This document shows positions 44,009 through 55,361 of a stretch of DNA of 64,000 bases, one piece after another. Where the stretch lies: positions 62,001-126,000 of the forward strand of contig JADNRZ010000010.1 in NCBI GenBank assembly GCA_015501605.1, written 5' to 3'. Source of the DNA: Panaeolus papilionaceus (lineage: Eukaryota; Basidiomycota; Agaricomycetes; Agaricales). The translations under genes and the position numbers were made by a program. The first letter of the stretch is position 1, and each line of letters begins with the position of its first letter. Below the pieces are notes generated by a model. It saw only the letters and a program-made list of their open reading frames with translations. It had not been told where the DNA came from and did not search any database.

Positions 44009-47000
44009 ATGACCGATCGCGACGCAACCAAAGACCTAGTTTTGTGTAACTGCTGCAGAGAATGGGTCAGCCGTAGCACCAAACGCCTGCATGGGAAGGG
44101 TGGAGGAACCTTGCGCCTAAAAGCTCTGCGCTTAGCGTCCAACAGCTCCAATGAACCCAGCAACTTAATGGACGAAGGCGACACTGTTTCTGGCCGCCAA
44201 AAACGCTCTCGCTGGCATAATACCGGACTCGACGAAGGTGCTCCAGAGCCTCAGAAACGGCACCGCTCAGAATCCCGTCATAGTTCAATCCAAGACGATT
44301 CTGATGATGGCTTTAACGCTGCAGCGAGTGACCATGATACAGCAATGGACGAGTTTGAACCGCAGTCGCCTCATGAAATTTCAACTGAACCTGCGTCGCC
44401 AAGACACCCTGCCGTACGGCGATTTTCACAAAGGCTTGCTGCTGCCCAAGCAAATCGGTGGACATATGCAGTTCTTGGTCCGCTCATCGGCGACCACCCA
44501 AGTGAGGACAAGGAGGAAAGAGAGGAGGGGGAGGGGGAGGTGGTGGATGAGCCTCCAGAGCTATTTTCAGATGATGATAGCGAGGACGAGGAGGAGGAAG
44601 AGGAGGAGGAAGAGGGAGAAGGAGAAGGAGGTAATGAGGAGGATGAGTGGCAGGACAAAGACGACGAGGGTCAGGATGAAGAAGACGGGGGTCAGGATGA
44701 AGAAGACGAGGGGCAGGATGAAGACAACGGGAGCCAGGTTGAGGAGGACGAGGAGGACGTCGTCGATACAATGGCAGCTATGGCCTTTGCTGCACGACGC
44801 GAGGCAGCAAGCGCTGCTCAGGCAAGAGCCCAATGTACGTTTCAAATACTTTGATAGGACTCGCATGATTCTGACTTTTCAACCAGCTGCTCAAGCCAAT
44901 TCCTTGACTGAGGCCGATCTCGATATCTTGCGCGCCTTCGCACTCAAAACCGAAGATCATCTCACAGAGCAAACCTTCAAACGGCTCTCAAAAGCGTATC
45001 CCAATGGTCCACAGCTGTCTCTCAAGATGACGAAGGCTCATGCTCGACGTGTCTCTGGGTTTCAGTCCGTGAAGTACGACTGTTGCATCAACAGTTGCAT
45101 TTGTTTTGTTGGCCCATTTGCAGACCTCGAAGCATGTCCTCACTGCGATGAACCTCGGTTTTCGTCACGCAACAAGCCTCAGAAGTACTACGAGTACATA
45201 CCCCTCATTCCTCGCCTAACAGCAATGGTTGCCAACGATTCATTTGCCTCAAAACTGCAGTATCGCGCCAATTACAAGCGCCGACCTGGTATCATTCGGG
45301 ATGTATTCGACGGTGATCATTACAAGCATCTCTGCGAGTCCCAAGTACCCAACCAGAACTTCAATTTCTTTTCTGACACTCGGGATATGGCCCTCGGTCT
45401 CTCAACTGACGGGTTTGGCCCACACCGACGCCGCAAGAAGACCTGTTGGCCCATCATCCTCCTAAACTACAACCTCCCTCCAACACTCTGTGTGCTCAAG
45501 CAGTACATCATCCACGTGGGCACAGTTCCTGGACCCAAGAAGCCGCAGGACTGGGACTCTTTCTTCTGGCCTCTAGCGCAGGAACTCTTAGAGCTGGAGA
45601 TGGGGATAGAAGCCTTTGATGGTCTCCAAAAGGAGATCTTCGACTTCCACGCCTATCTTCTCTTCGGATTTGGTGACATACCGGCAGTGTCCCTGATTAA
45701 CCGCATGAAGGGACAAAATGGTGTTGCACCTTGTCAGATCTGCCTTATCAAAGGTGTAACAGGAGGGGGGCGGGTCAACTATGTTCCCCTCCATCGAAAA
45801 GGAATCCCAGGCGCGACAAGTTACAAGGCATCAGCATTACCCATGCGCACACACACACAATTTCTGGAGCAGGCAACTGCTGTTGAACAAGCAAGCACGC
45901 AAACGGAACGTAACAAGCTTGCGAAGGAATATGGCATCAAAGGGACGCCGCTTCTTGCCAGCCTCTCCTCAATATCATTCCCGACATCATTTCCCTTTGA
46001 TTTCATGCACCTCATTTGGGAAAACCTCATTCCCAACCTCATTCTCTTCTGGACTGGCGAGTTTAAAGGCCTGGATCACAGCAACATGCCTTACGTTATT
46101 GCTCCACACATCTGGAAGGAAGTTGGCGAATCCACAGCAAAATGCGCACGTATGATCCCTTCAGCATTTGGAGCCCCAGTACCCAACATCGCAAATCAGC
46201 AGTACTTCATGACTGCCGAGATGTACTCTAACTGGACCCTTTTCATCGCGCCAATTGTTCTTCAGGGCCGATGGGAGCAGCCACGATACTACAAGCACTT
46301 TATGGATCTTGTCGATCTCTTAAAACTCTGTCTTGATCGTGAGATTACTCTCGATGAGGTGTCAAAACTGGAAACGGGATTTCAGAAGTGGGTTGTTGAC
46401 TATGAAAGGTATGTAATCTTGCATCAATGTGTCACATTATCTAACACTTATTCTCTTCAGACTTTATTACCGGCACGACAAAGACAGGCTCTCTACATGC
46501 CCCTTAACCATTCATGCCCTCCTTCACATCGCTTGGGGGATTCGTGTTGCTGGCCCACCAGGAGGATATTGGGCCTTTCCAATGGAAAGGCATTGTAACT
46601 TCTTGCTCCCCGCAATTCGCAGCCGCCGTTTCCCATACACGGCCATCAGTAACTTCGTCACCACTGTCGCTCAGCTGGACCAGATTCGCTTGATATACAA
46701 TGCAGAAAAGGATTTAGATTTGGGGTCCCGGGACAAGAAGAGAACAGTGTTGTATCGCGACTTGCAACGAGACTGTAAGTCACAATTAAATTTTATTCAT
46801 TGACAGATTTCGTACTCATTTTACTTCATCCAGATAAGAAATTCCGTTTATTATCTCCCGAGCGATGGGAGGTACTACCCGACGACATCAAATCCCTCAT
46901 TTGGGTTTCCTTTGTCACACGTTATTGGGTTAGCGGCCGTAGGAAGGCTTCGAAAGCCACATTCCGAAAACATCTCCCATTGAATGATGCGGTGTTGCAA

Positions 47001-47468
47001 TACGGTCGTGTTCTCGTTGGAAAAGAGGGGGACTTGATCACAGCCCGGGAACTTGTCCCGGAACGTGAGGATAGTCGTGATTCTACATTTATCAAGGTGA
47101 GCACTTGATTTTACACCCGATTTGTGGTCGGTATTAATACCTTTCAGTATATCCAAACTATAGATCGTAAAGCGCACATCCCCTCTGCTCCCCCTGAATT
47201 TGAGGAGCACACGTACTTTGGCCGACTTCTGCGGATTGTGATTCTCGATGTATCACAAAATCCTGCGCTCAACATTCAACGCGACGAGCGCGTCATCCTG
47301 GTGCTTGTTCAGCTCTGTGCCGAGGTTGAAGACAACAATCTCACAACTTATAAAGAGCTGGGCCGTAAGGACATTATTGATCTTTCCACCATTCAGTGTC
47401 TTGTTGGTCGTGTTTGGGACAGAGGGCAATGGACATTTGTTGATCGTTCCCGGGAGCAGGAGGTGTAA
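44009..47468 (+). CDS. CACTA transposase, Tnp2 / Transposase_21 family
   Basis: Five exons (44009-44834, 44887-46408, 46461-46774, 46834-47096, 47148-47468) give 1,081 residues, all phases consistent. It should cut and join the element's CACTG ends. The N-terminus has a putative zinc finger (LCNCCREWVSRSTKRLH), then a long acidic stretch (residues about 170-255). The core shows Cys-rich CCINSCICFVGPFADLEACP-HC. The Tnp2 signature is LGLSTDGFGP (Asp near residue 450), followed by CWPIILLNYNLPPTLC, GTVPGPKKPQDWDSFFWPLA, GVAPCQICLIKG and FDFMHLIWEN (second Asp near 647). The end includes RLLRIVILDVSQNPALNIQR. The reading frame is complete, so the element may be autonomous. A pair of overlapping long frames in exon 1 is a shadow. 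Confidence 0.92.
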
Positions 47469-47905
47469 TTACATCTTCCTCTTATAGATATGTTGTATGT
47501 ATTGCCCTGTCTGCTAAACTTGGTTACGCAATTGTATCCCGATTTCATTTGTACTTAGCAGTGCAAAATTTATTAAATTTGTTTGCAATTCTTCAAATTG
47601 TACACCTCAGATACGGCTGGCTTCGAACTTCTTTGGACTTGACTTACATGTATTTTCTACTCTGATGTTAAGCTCTTTTCGACGGGGGCTCAACGCACTT
47701 TGGTGAGTCTCATGATTCCTCTACTAGACCCTGTTAGACACCGCAGGTCAATCCCTTACAACAAGAGAGGCACTGAAAACCCCCGGAGTGCGATGTCGGA
47801 ATTTCCTTACTCTGGGAGGGTTTTCAAAATTCCTTCCCTAAACCCCTTTCCCTACCCCCCGGTCCAGGGTGGATTTTAGAGGCCTGCCCGACTCAAGAGA
47901 GTCAA
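47469..47905. other. Right subterminal region of the CACTA element
   Basis: Transposase 3' UTR and non-coding subterminal sequence. A CACTG at 47770 followed by AAAACCCCCGG and, about 45 bases on, GGGAGGGTTTT forms a weak inverted repeat. No coding region. Confidence 0.55.
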
Positions 47906-47930
47906 TAACCCCTCGGCTGGGTTCACAGTG
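47906..47930 (-). repeat. Right terminal inverted repeat of the CACTA element
   Basis: Read inward on the minus strand: CACTGTGAACCCAGC, then CGAGGGGTTA. Matches the left repeat (28271-28295) at 23 of 25 bases. Followed outside by AAT (47931-47933), the same triplet as before the left end. Confidence 0.88.
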
Positions 47931-48150
47931 AATCAGGTTCAAGAAGATCAAGCCAGTTCTCCGAGCCAGTCTTCATCTTTAAAATCACTGGACCCACAAT
48001 CGCAAAAACAATTGTTTGGCTTGACGCGTGGTATGCCCTGCACACATCCGAGGTACCAGTTCCAATTTCCCCATTACTCATCTAATGGTCGAGGTAGTGA
48101 TAAATCCATGGGCCATTTTTGCCAACCGACGTCTTACTCGATTCTCGTTG
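47931..48150 (-). pseudogene. Kinase-like relic, N-lobe part (right of the transposon)
   Basis: The minus strand reads GPWIYHYLDH, a stop, then MSNGEIGTGTSDVCRAYHAS, then SQTIVFAIV. This resembles the glycine-rich loop of CAMK/RSK-type kinases (GxGTxSxVCRxxH followed by the AxK strand, whose Lys is missing). The same frame runs on to the transposon edge. With one copy of AAT retained it continues into YWTPNYMSPEIL of the left relic (27524-28270), passing a single TAA at the junction. Subdomains III-VII are absent, so the kinase was already degenerate or internally deleted. Confidence 0.55.
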
Positions 48151-48250
48151 CATAGCGATGACTAGCAGATGAAAGTTGTTGTCCATACGCTTGCTACTAC
48201 TATACACAGGAGCTGAATCTGTGGAAAGGATCTCGTGTTATGATTGCGCA

Positions 48251-48941
48251 CTAAAGCTTGAAAATAAGGTTGAGAAGAAGGACAACAACTACAAAGTATA
48301 CCAGAACCAACAGCGCCCGAACGTATATTCCGTATTTTCCAGCCAGGACACTATGGCTATCGCATACCAACTCCAATGTACGTCCTTCTACATCCTGCAC
48401 AACTGCATTGTAAAAGTGTTTTCCATAGTCAGGACGGCGGGAAGCATGAAGGATTCCCTTGGCACCAGCAGCTCTGATAGCACATATTAATCAATAACGT
48501 CACGCTAAGTTAACATTATTCAACATAGAGCGCTCACATTGCTACTTGAAAGAAAGCATCAACAGCCGTTCTACTAGGGGCTGGAAGTCGTATGTGAACC
48601 CCCTGTGAGATAGGCAGTTTTTGGCTTCCTCCGACCTCTTGTTCCTCTATATCACCAGGCAGACCCTCTCCGTCTAACAATCTCTCATGGTCTCCATTCT
48701 CCCATTTACCACCCGCGGAAGGCTTGGACACGTTAACCAACAGAGACGTTTTTGAATCGACTAAAACGAGGCATGTGCCCCCTATGAGCCAGCCGGTAAT
48801 GCCATCGTATCCGAAGCTGACAGCCGAATCATCTTCAAGTTTGTGAAGCGGGTAAATTCCTGCAGGGCTTAGAACTCTTTCATAGAACGCGGAATTCCAC
48901 ACCAAGTTCGAAACACGGATGCGGACTTCTCGATTGCCCAT
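48251..48941 (-). CDS. VOC-family (glyoxalase-fold) protein with hydrophobic C-terminal tail
   Basis: Two exons (48538-48941, 48251-48473) give 208 residues. VOC-fold features: RVSNLVWNSAFYERVLSPAG at the N-terminus, SFGYDGITGWLIGG, HIRLPAPSRTAVDAFFQVAI, AAGAKGILHASR, and YNAVVQDVEGRTLELVC at the end of the fold. The metal or substrate is unknown, so no lyase activity is claimed. Unusually, after the fold comes an about 20-residue hydrophobic segment (ALLVLVYFVVVVLLLNLIFK) ending the protein, a likely tail anchor. The frame is open upstream to 49175, so a longer N-terminus is possible; 48941 places the start just before the fold. The middle carries an acidic insert (about residues 90-130). 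Confidence 0.72.
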
Positions 48942-49242
48942 CAAATACAAGTAAGGGTCAGAGTGGGGATTGAGGCTAACTACGAAGCCTAAAATGTACT
49001 GTGCCGGTTTTAAACGATTGTGAATCAAGGATGAGAAAAAATAGCCAGTTGTGGTATTGGCCGTTTTGTGTTCATTCATAGACTTGGAGTGGGATTCCCC
49101 CATATCATCTAAACTCAACCTTCCATGGAGTGAAAAGAGGCTGCCATAGGTTTGTCGCGATGAAGAATAGGTCAATCCCCAGGCGGAGACCTAAATATGA
49201 TGAATAGTTAATGATGATGGCACAATGAATTCGAAAAGGTGC
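48942..49242. other. Spacer upstream of the VOC gene
   Basis: The minus-strand frame of the VOC gene stays open through much of this, but the translation shows no family match. Treated as leader or promoter. Confidence 0.4.
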
Positions 49243-51010
49243 TCACGCCGATAGTGTCGCATACGATGGTGGGCGAACACGAGTCTCATGTATGGTAAGC
49301 AACTTGGGATCTTCCAGATATCCATCCTCAACGCCCGTATCTGGGAGCGTGGCAGAAGAGAGAGTCGGAGAGGATACATGAAGGGAATTTACGGCCCGCG
49401 TCGCTGTTGAAGAGCTGGACGTTGTAATGGAGAAGGCTCTAGTATTGCTCCCGGCTGCCCTTCCAGTAGCCCGTATCCCGTCCGTTGAAGCTCCTATAAC
49501 AGATGATATGTCGGGGAGCTTCTCCACTGGATATGCCGATACAGTCGTTGGAGGTAATGCACCAAGGTGAGAAAATGAGGGTTGTGACGAAGGCGATGAT
49601 GCAAAGTCTGGAACTTTCTCGTGTGGATAAGGCGTTACTGTTGTAGAGATTTCTGTGTGTGTCGCGTTGGATATCGGGAGCGACGCGAACTCAGCTGGAG
49701 GAGAGGGGATGTGTTCGCTGACAGTCTCTCCTGCCTGTCCATCAGCCCGTCCATCAGCCCTGACGCCATCGGAACCTAGGAGAAATCGTCAGAACTAGGA
49801 TAAACTCGGAAAAAGCGACCTGACTGCTACATACCTCTTCTTGGACTGGTGTGTGATCTGGCATTAAGTCGACGGTTCCACCAAACCAAACCAGTAACTG
49901 AAATTGCAAGCAATGCGAGACCACCAATGATGCTTCCAATGATTATTTTCACCTCGAGATCATCGTTGTTCTGGGACGGCGGAGGTGCAACGACAACAGT
50001 TCTATTGTCTGAAGTAGACCTTGAGGCCAGCGTCGTGAAAGCAGGTGTGTATGTGATATAGTCGAACCGGAATGTGGTGTTTGAAATCTCCTTTACAGTG
50101 ACCTTCAGCTGGTGCGTATCCGGAGAGAGGTGGTCATACATGAGAAAGGGGAAATTGATTTGTACAGGATGTATCCCCAGAGTGGACGGTCGGATAGGGT
50201 ACGACGCGGATGTAACATCCCCATCCAGTTCATATTGCAAAATGAGAGATGACAAGTTTTGCCATGAGAATAAACCGTAAACCGACACAGAGGTCCCTAT
50301 CAAGTATTGAGTACGCTTTCAAATGATGATAGCCGATAAACATACCAAGAAAAGAGAAGGTGAAGGAATCACCTGGCTGTGTAGCCTCGTTTGAGGTGTT
50401 ATAGGCAGGCATTGCCTTATTTATAAGATACCCAGGGGTAACGTCGTTGTTGCGCTTCCAACCAGAGCCAGAATATTGTATTTGGGAGTCGCTATCGTCC
50501 ACGAAAAGTTTCTTTCCAGCAAGAGTGGTCTCTGGTCCAACAGTTACAAGCGCGTAGTCCATCACAGTCTGGACGCAGTGCGTCACTGACACGCGATGGC
50601 TTCCATAACGTAGCGAAGGTGTCTTGTACCACGAAAAATAATAGGGTGGATCCTCCGAAGCCGGGACTGGTACTGTGATAGCGTCGGGTGAGTCTGGGTC
50701 TACTGTGAGCCATGAAGGGGGATAGGTGCTGTAAGTAGGCGGCATCGGCGCGCCGCCAACAAAAGTCGCGTCAAAACCTACTCGACAGTGAAGACATGTT
50801 GTCAATACATTGAGGATATTATTAGTTACCAGAGTTACCTTCAAACGAAAATGTGAAGTTACCCAGCCTATCTCTTGCATCTCTTGTTGTGTTCAGATAG
50901 GATAAGGCCCAGATGGTATCTTGTCCTACATAGTTTGTCCAGTCACCTTGGTAAGAGAAATCGAACGAAGAACTGTCGACTATCACGATTGCGGTTTCGG
51001 GCGCGCTCAT
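49243..51010 (-). CDS. Single-pass membrane protein with two extracellular beta-sandwich-like repeats
   Basis: Four exons (50839-51010, 50346-50780, 49835-50296, 49243-49775) give 533 residues. Two related units occur: IVDSSSFDFSYQGDWTNY ... FTFSFEGVGFDA and FVDDSDSQIQYSGSGWKR ... FTFSFLGTSVSVYGLFSW. This 'VDD-xx-I-Y-SG-W ... GTSVSVYG' pattern is common in agaricomycete surface proteins and resembles lectin-like beta-sandwiches. A membrane helix follows near residue 330 (IIIGSIIGGLALLAISVTGL), then a basic stop-transfer (WWNRRLNARS) and a Ser/Thr/Pro-rich cytoplasmic tail of about 180 residues. No clear N-terminal signal peptide is seen with the ATG at 51010, so either the helix acts as anchor or a further upstream exon exists. 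Role unknown; possibly cell-wall sensing. Confidence 0.75.
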
Positions 51011-52160
51011 GGATATCCTGGGTCAGGATGGACGCACAAGGGTGGCGTCGCCAGGTTTACGGTCATGGACGGCAAATGGCAAATGGACAGTCAGGACCAA
51101 GTAAGGACGAGTGCTCGGGCCCCACAGGGACGCCTCCCACTGCGACAACACGTCAGAATTAAAATTGAGGGTCGCTGATGTCGGATGTTTTGGCGAACGC
51201 CCTGAATCAGTAAACATGCTCAAGTCAAGCGGGTCGTAGCCACATCAAAAAATACATATAAGCAAACACCGGAGCAGCGAAGCGGCTTGTGCCGAGCCAC
51301 GCCGAGCACGCCGAGCGACCAGGGCACGGGTTGGTGCTACTATTATGGTCGCGGCTCGGATGTGCAAAGGTTACCATGTACAAAAATTTATGGACAACGA
51401 GTTTTGCATACCTTCCTCTATCCTTAAAATCACGAAAAAAAGGACACGTCGCGTAGTATTGTGTGTACAGATGTATGTATTTGCTAATACCCTGGGAGTT
51501 AGTCATCTCAGCAATCTTTGCCTCCCGAACGCTGGCATTCGAAAGACCTCGGAAAATGCCAAAACCGCTATGGCCCTCACCCTATTGAATGGATCTTCTC
51601 CCAATCATCAACGAAGACGACATTATCATGGCCTTTCAAGGTTTCAATGGCCATTTCGACTCAAACGATGTTCTTGTATACTGTAGTGTATCTATTTCTC
51701 AGGACTCCTGAATCTGTATTCGAGCTGAATGAACTTTCCCAGTGAAATCGTTCTAAATTCATTCTTACCATATCTCCCGAGTCAGAGGGCCACTAACTTT
51801 AACCAGGGTCCATCTTTGCAGGAGATATCTTAAAAAAGCACCAACGTTACAGCCCATCTTTATGCCACTCCCTGGACCACAATGATTGTGTCCAAAGGTA
51901 TATTTCTGTGTGTGACCACCATCTTTGGCAGCCAATCAGCGAGCGCTCCAAGGGCAATGAAGAGTAATTTAGGAACATTGTATTCACCAGTCGCACTGAG
52001 TTAGGGGCGTTATAATTGAACCCAAAGGCTCTATCTTGTTTGAGAGGATAGGCAATTAAAAAAGACAACGGAGAACGTACTTAACAAGCTTCAGATCAGA
52101 CTGGCTTGTCGGCCACCCTTGCTTCCCTCTACCCTTGCAAACACGACGGTTGGTTCGAGA
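51011..52160. other. Intergenic, nothing recognised
   Basis: 5' flank of the membrane-protein gene and of the next gene on the opposite strand (divergent). A short GC-rich direct repeat (GCCGAGC units near 51291-51320) is the only structure seen. Confidence 0.5.
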
Positions 52161-53405
52161 ATGCCGACGTTGATCATAGCCGCTACTCCCGAGCTATTGT
52201 TGCCCCCATCCACCATAAACAATGGAACTCTTTCTGTTTCTGGAAGAGAGCAAGTCAGTCTGTTGAACTTTATTTTAGTTGGTGCTTGTGCTGTGAGTAA
52301 CTGTGGTCTACTGGTACGAAACGTGAAACTCTCTAGACTCACAACATGTAAATCAGATATTAATTTGGGACATGTTGGATACGGTTCGAGAGGACTATAG
52401 GCTCCTGACTAAACATACCATCCGCCCCCCGACGGTGGTCTACTTTGTATCAAGGCGAGCCTTTGCTCAACATTGATGTGCATGTGTATTTGCTTAATAC
52501 CTTACATTGTTGGGTCGTTTGTACTACTAGGATCAGCACTGTCGCCTTTTCTCTATCTCACCTCACATTCTCAAGTAGGTCACAAGTGTCGTATTTATGA
52601 GCCACTTGATCACCCTTCTAACCGTCGATACTGACTCAAGCCGAGCAAATACCGTCTCATTGCTACCGCTTCGCGTTGTGGGTCTTTATGCTATACCCCA
52701 TCGCAATCCCATCCGCGTCCCTGCTTTTCTTCTTCCGACTTCGAGCAGTATTCCTTGGGAACAAGCTTGTAACATCGACCTTCGCCATTCTTTGGTTGTG
52801 TGAGCTCGCGACATCCTTGATGTATCCACTCTCCTTTCCCTTAGGTTACGTTACTTCAAACAACGTCGACGAATCCATGCCCAGCGCTTGCTTACCGCAC
52901 TTCGACCAGGATGCGGGTAAAGTCCTGCTTCTTCCCATAACGATGACCTTTCTTTTCGACACCCTCGTACTCATCGCAATCTCCTGGAGGTTAACGAAGA
53001 ATACGCATACGGAACAAGGCTTTCGGAATGGAGTGCGTACCTTCTTTGGAGGAAAGTATCTACCAGCATTCTCGCAGGCACTCCTCCAGGATAATCAACT
53101 CTATTATTTGTGCGTCGTCCCTGTAATACTTGGTCAGGCCTCAGTGAAGGAACTAACCGCAATTGTGAAGGGCGACCGTACCGCTGACATTACTCATGAT
53201 CGCCCAATTCTCTTCCCTCTCAAGGATTAGTTCGATCCCGTTCCACTTGATCGTTATCATTCCCAGCACCATCGTAACAAATATTATGGCCTGTCGAGTC
53301 TATCGAAATACAAAGCTAAAGCGCCCCGACTCCAACAACTTGAATACAACTAATACAACTAGTAACATCGTCGTAATGGTCACAGAGTGGAGGACCACCA
53401 TGTAA
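52161..53405 (+). CDS. Multi-helix membrane protein, tandem paralog A
   Basis: Five exons (52161-52292, 52357-52454, 52531-52574, 52641-53109, 53171-53405) give 325 residues. Hydrophobic helices with conserved soluble motifs shared with paralog B at 55362: LIWDMLDTVREDYRLLTKHT, RPPTVVYFVSR, PIAIPSASLLFFFRLRAVFL, LFDTLVLIAISWRLTKNTHT, GGKYLPAFSQALLQDNQLYY, and TNIMACRVYRNTKL at the end. About seven helices are expected. The family is common and unnamed in agaricomycetes; receptor-like topology is a guess. The second intron begins with GC instead of GT. The last two introns have weak acceptors (no pyrimidine tract), so the gene may be less well spliced. Lacks the long tail of paralog B. Confidence 0.7.
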
Positions 53406-54293
53406 TAAGAGGGGCATTCTGCATACATTTAACGCCACAAGTAATCGTTTGTTCTTACTGTCTGCTATTTCTATGTCTATATAATACCACAACCGAGGAG
53501 AAACTGGAGACCTGGAATGTTTCCAAACGGCTTTCCCATTCTTTATTTACGCACTATACAATAAACTATAGCCATTTGCGATCAGTTGAACGTGAGCGTG
53601 AAAGAAATTGGTGGGTAACATATTAAAAATGTAGGTGTGTTGACTGACCTGCAGGTACCCGAAACTTGGCTTGAAAAACGACCCAAAATAACGATGCCAC
53701 ACGCCATTACGATGTGGACTCCACTTTGAGAATGTCCTTTTTTCACGGGTTGGACATTCAACTCCGTCCAGAACCTCGGATGGTGCACCGAGTCAACTAC
53801 CTCGCGTACTAATCCTGGATCAGCGCCGCATCATCATGATCTGCATCATCGCCGCCCGAGACAGATGCGCCTGCATATCCAAACAACGGGAAAGTCTTGA
53901 CAACCCTTGAGCACGCGGTTCCGTCAATTATTTAGGCTCATTAATAGAAAGAATCGAGCCTCAAGGCTTCACGATGAATAATGAGAATCAATGGGCAGTG
54001 TTGTGGCGGAGTTCTTCGCTCTAATTATAAGGGTCCTGGGGAACGCTGAGAAAGTATGACTTTATTGGGCCCCTGTTCCCCTTGACTTTTGGCTCACAAG
54101 CTTTGAGTTTCGCTTTTGGAACTGAAATGAATTCCAGTCGCGCGCCCATCGAGATACTAGGATTATTATCACATTTCTCTGTCCTTTTTCAATTATAAGG
54201 TTTATATTAGAATTGACCATGAGGCCGAGCTTCTTGACACCAGTAAATCATAAACTTTCTCATGGGTTCACATACTGAAAAAAGCACTCGAAC
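53406..54293. other. Intergenic, nothing recognised
   Basis: No supported coding region between paralog A and the hypothetical minus-strand gene. Confidence 0.5.
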
Positions 54294-55246
54294 TTAGGCT
54301 TTGACTCTGGCCTCAATCCGTGAATCCCTGGGAGACGAAACGGGCGGTGTAGCAGAGCGTTCCTGATGATGGATATGCATGAATGGTGAATTTGACATTT
54401 TTCTGGACAAAACATCAATCACATAGACCAAGTGATTGGGAGATAGGTCAACACTTGAGCTTGAAGTGACATATACAGTCCAAAGCTTCAAACTTGATGA
54501 CGTCAAAGATAATTGCATGATTGTGCTCATTCCTGTGAGCTGTTGCACTGAGAAGGGTTGTATATCAATAAAATGATTGAAACTCGGATGTGTAATCAGA
54601 GAATCCCCTGGCTCTCGCAAACTCCCGAGTTCTAAAAAGTATGCGCGCACTCCATCATTCTCAACAACGACAGATGGTGCCCCAGTGATGAAGTCTGGTT
54701 AAAATAGCAACTTTGAAGGAGGAACCGCTGGAGCTCGTTTTCGTTTTGGTGCCACGCATGTTACTTGGGTGGATTAAATTAATTTTGTTCTACAACCAGG
54801 TGGACCTCAGGCTGTAAATATTCTAATACTGGAGGTCCAGCAATCTGGGTTGACTTGATGCGTACTCCATTGAACGGATGTTGCCGCGGCTCGGGAAAGA
54901 AAGGATGAAGATGGTTGTGGGGTACCGCACTTCTCGGAATTCTCGACGATATCATCATAAAAGAGAAGCACATACCTGGCTTGTCTTGAGGGATCGTCAA
55001 CTTATTGGATACCAATTCATGTATGCTGCTTCAATCCTCTGCAACACTATACGAAGTCTGACCAGTGCGCAGCTGCAATCTGATGGAGTCCAAGACTCCA
55101 GGTGATGTGGATATGCTATCCAAGGGCCTATCTTTGACCCGGAGCGAATTATGATAAAGATAGATTCGTCGACTCACAGAGCAACAGTCTTGAGAAATCA
55201 GTGAAACCATGGATTGTTCGGAGGTACTAAAATAATCTACCAGCAC
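54294..55246 (-). CDS. Hypothetical spliced gene, structure uncertain
   Basis: The last exon (up to about 54699) reads DFITGAPSVVVENDGVRAYF, LELGSLREPGDSLITHPSFN, then a Ser/Thr-rich segment (SLTSSSLKLWTVYVTSSSSV, DVLSRKMSNSPFMH) and a charged end. An upstream exon-like stretch near 54820-54990 (PQPHPFNGVRIKSTQIAGPP-type text) and one near 55180-55246 may belong to it, with plausible splice sites at several places. I could not find one model in which all junctions keep frame. No family recognised. Confidence 0.35.
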
Positions 55247-55361
55247 CGATATGTGATTGGCTCACATATTCATAAGTACCTCGTCTTCAAGAGTTCTGCA
55301 TCATCTCTCAATTTGATCACCCCCACTATTCCACTCTGTCTAGCGAAGCTACTAGGTACCG

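Larger units (their letters stand above)
28271..47930 (+). mobile_element. CACTA (EnSpm) DNA transposon, 19,660 bp, carrying a nested gypsy element
   Basis: Both ends are seen. The left end starts CACTGTGAACCCAGC at 28271 and the right end is its reverse complement finishing at 47930. The terminal inverted repeats match at 23 of 25 bases. Both ends are followed outside by AAT (28268-28270 and 47931-47933), the 3-bp target duplication expected for CACTA elements. The element carries a Tnp2-type transposase gene (44009-47468, +) and three other genes (28736-30481 -, 31117-31847 +, 32151-34326 -). A gypsy retrotransposon occupies 35054-42968; without it and its target duplication the element is 11,740 bp. 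It sits within a kinase-like relic. Every component is directly seen; that the whole is one mobile unit is inferred from the ends. Confidence 0.85.

Noticed and set aside
44238..44880. Alternative Arg/Lys-rich frame as the start of the transposase
   Set aside because: It overlaps the acidic exon 1 (44009-44834) in another frame; only exon 1 joins the core in phase with a proper donor and the N-terminal Cys motif.
47770..47840. Inner CACTG near the right end as the true terminus
   Set aside because: It matches the left end for only the first few bases, whereas the site at 47930 matches at 23 of 25 and is followed by the correct AAT.
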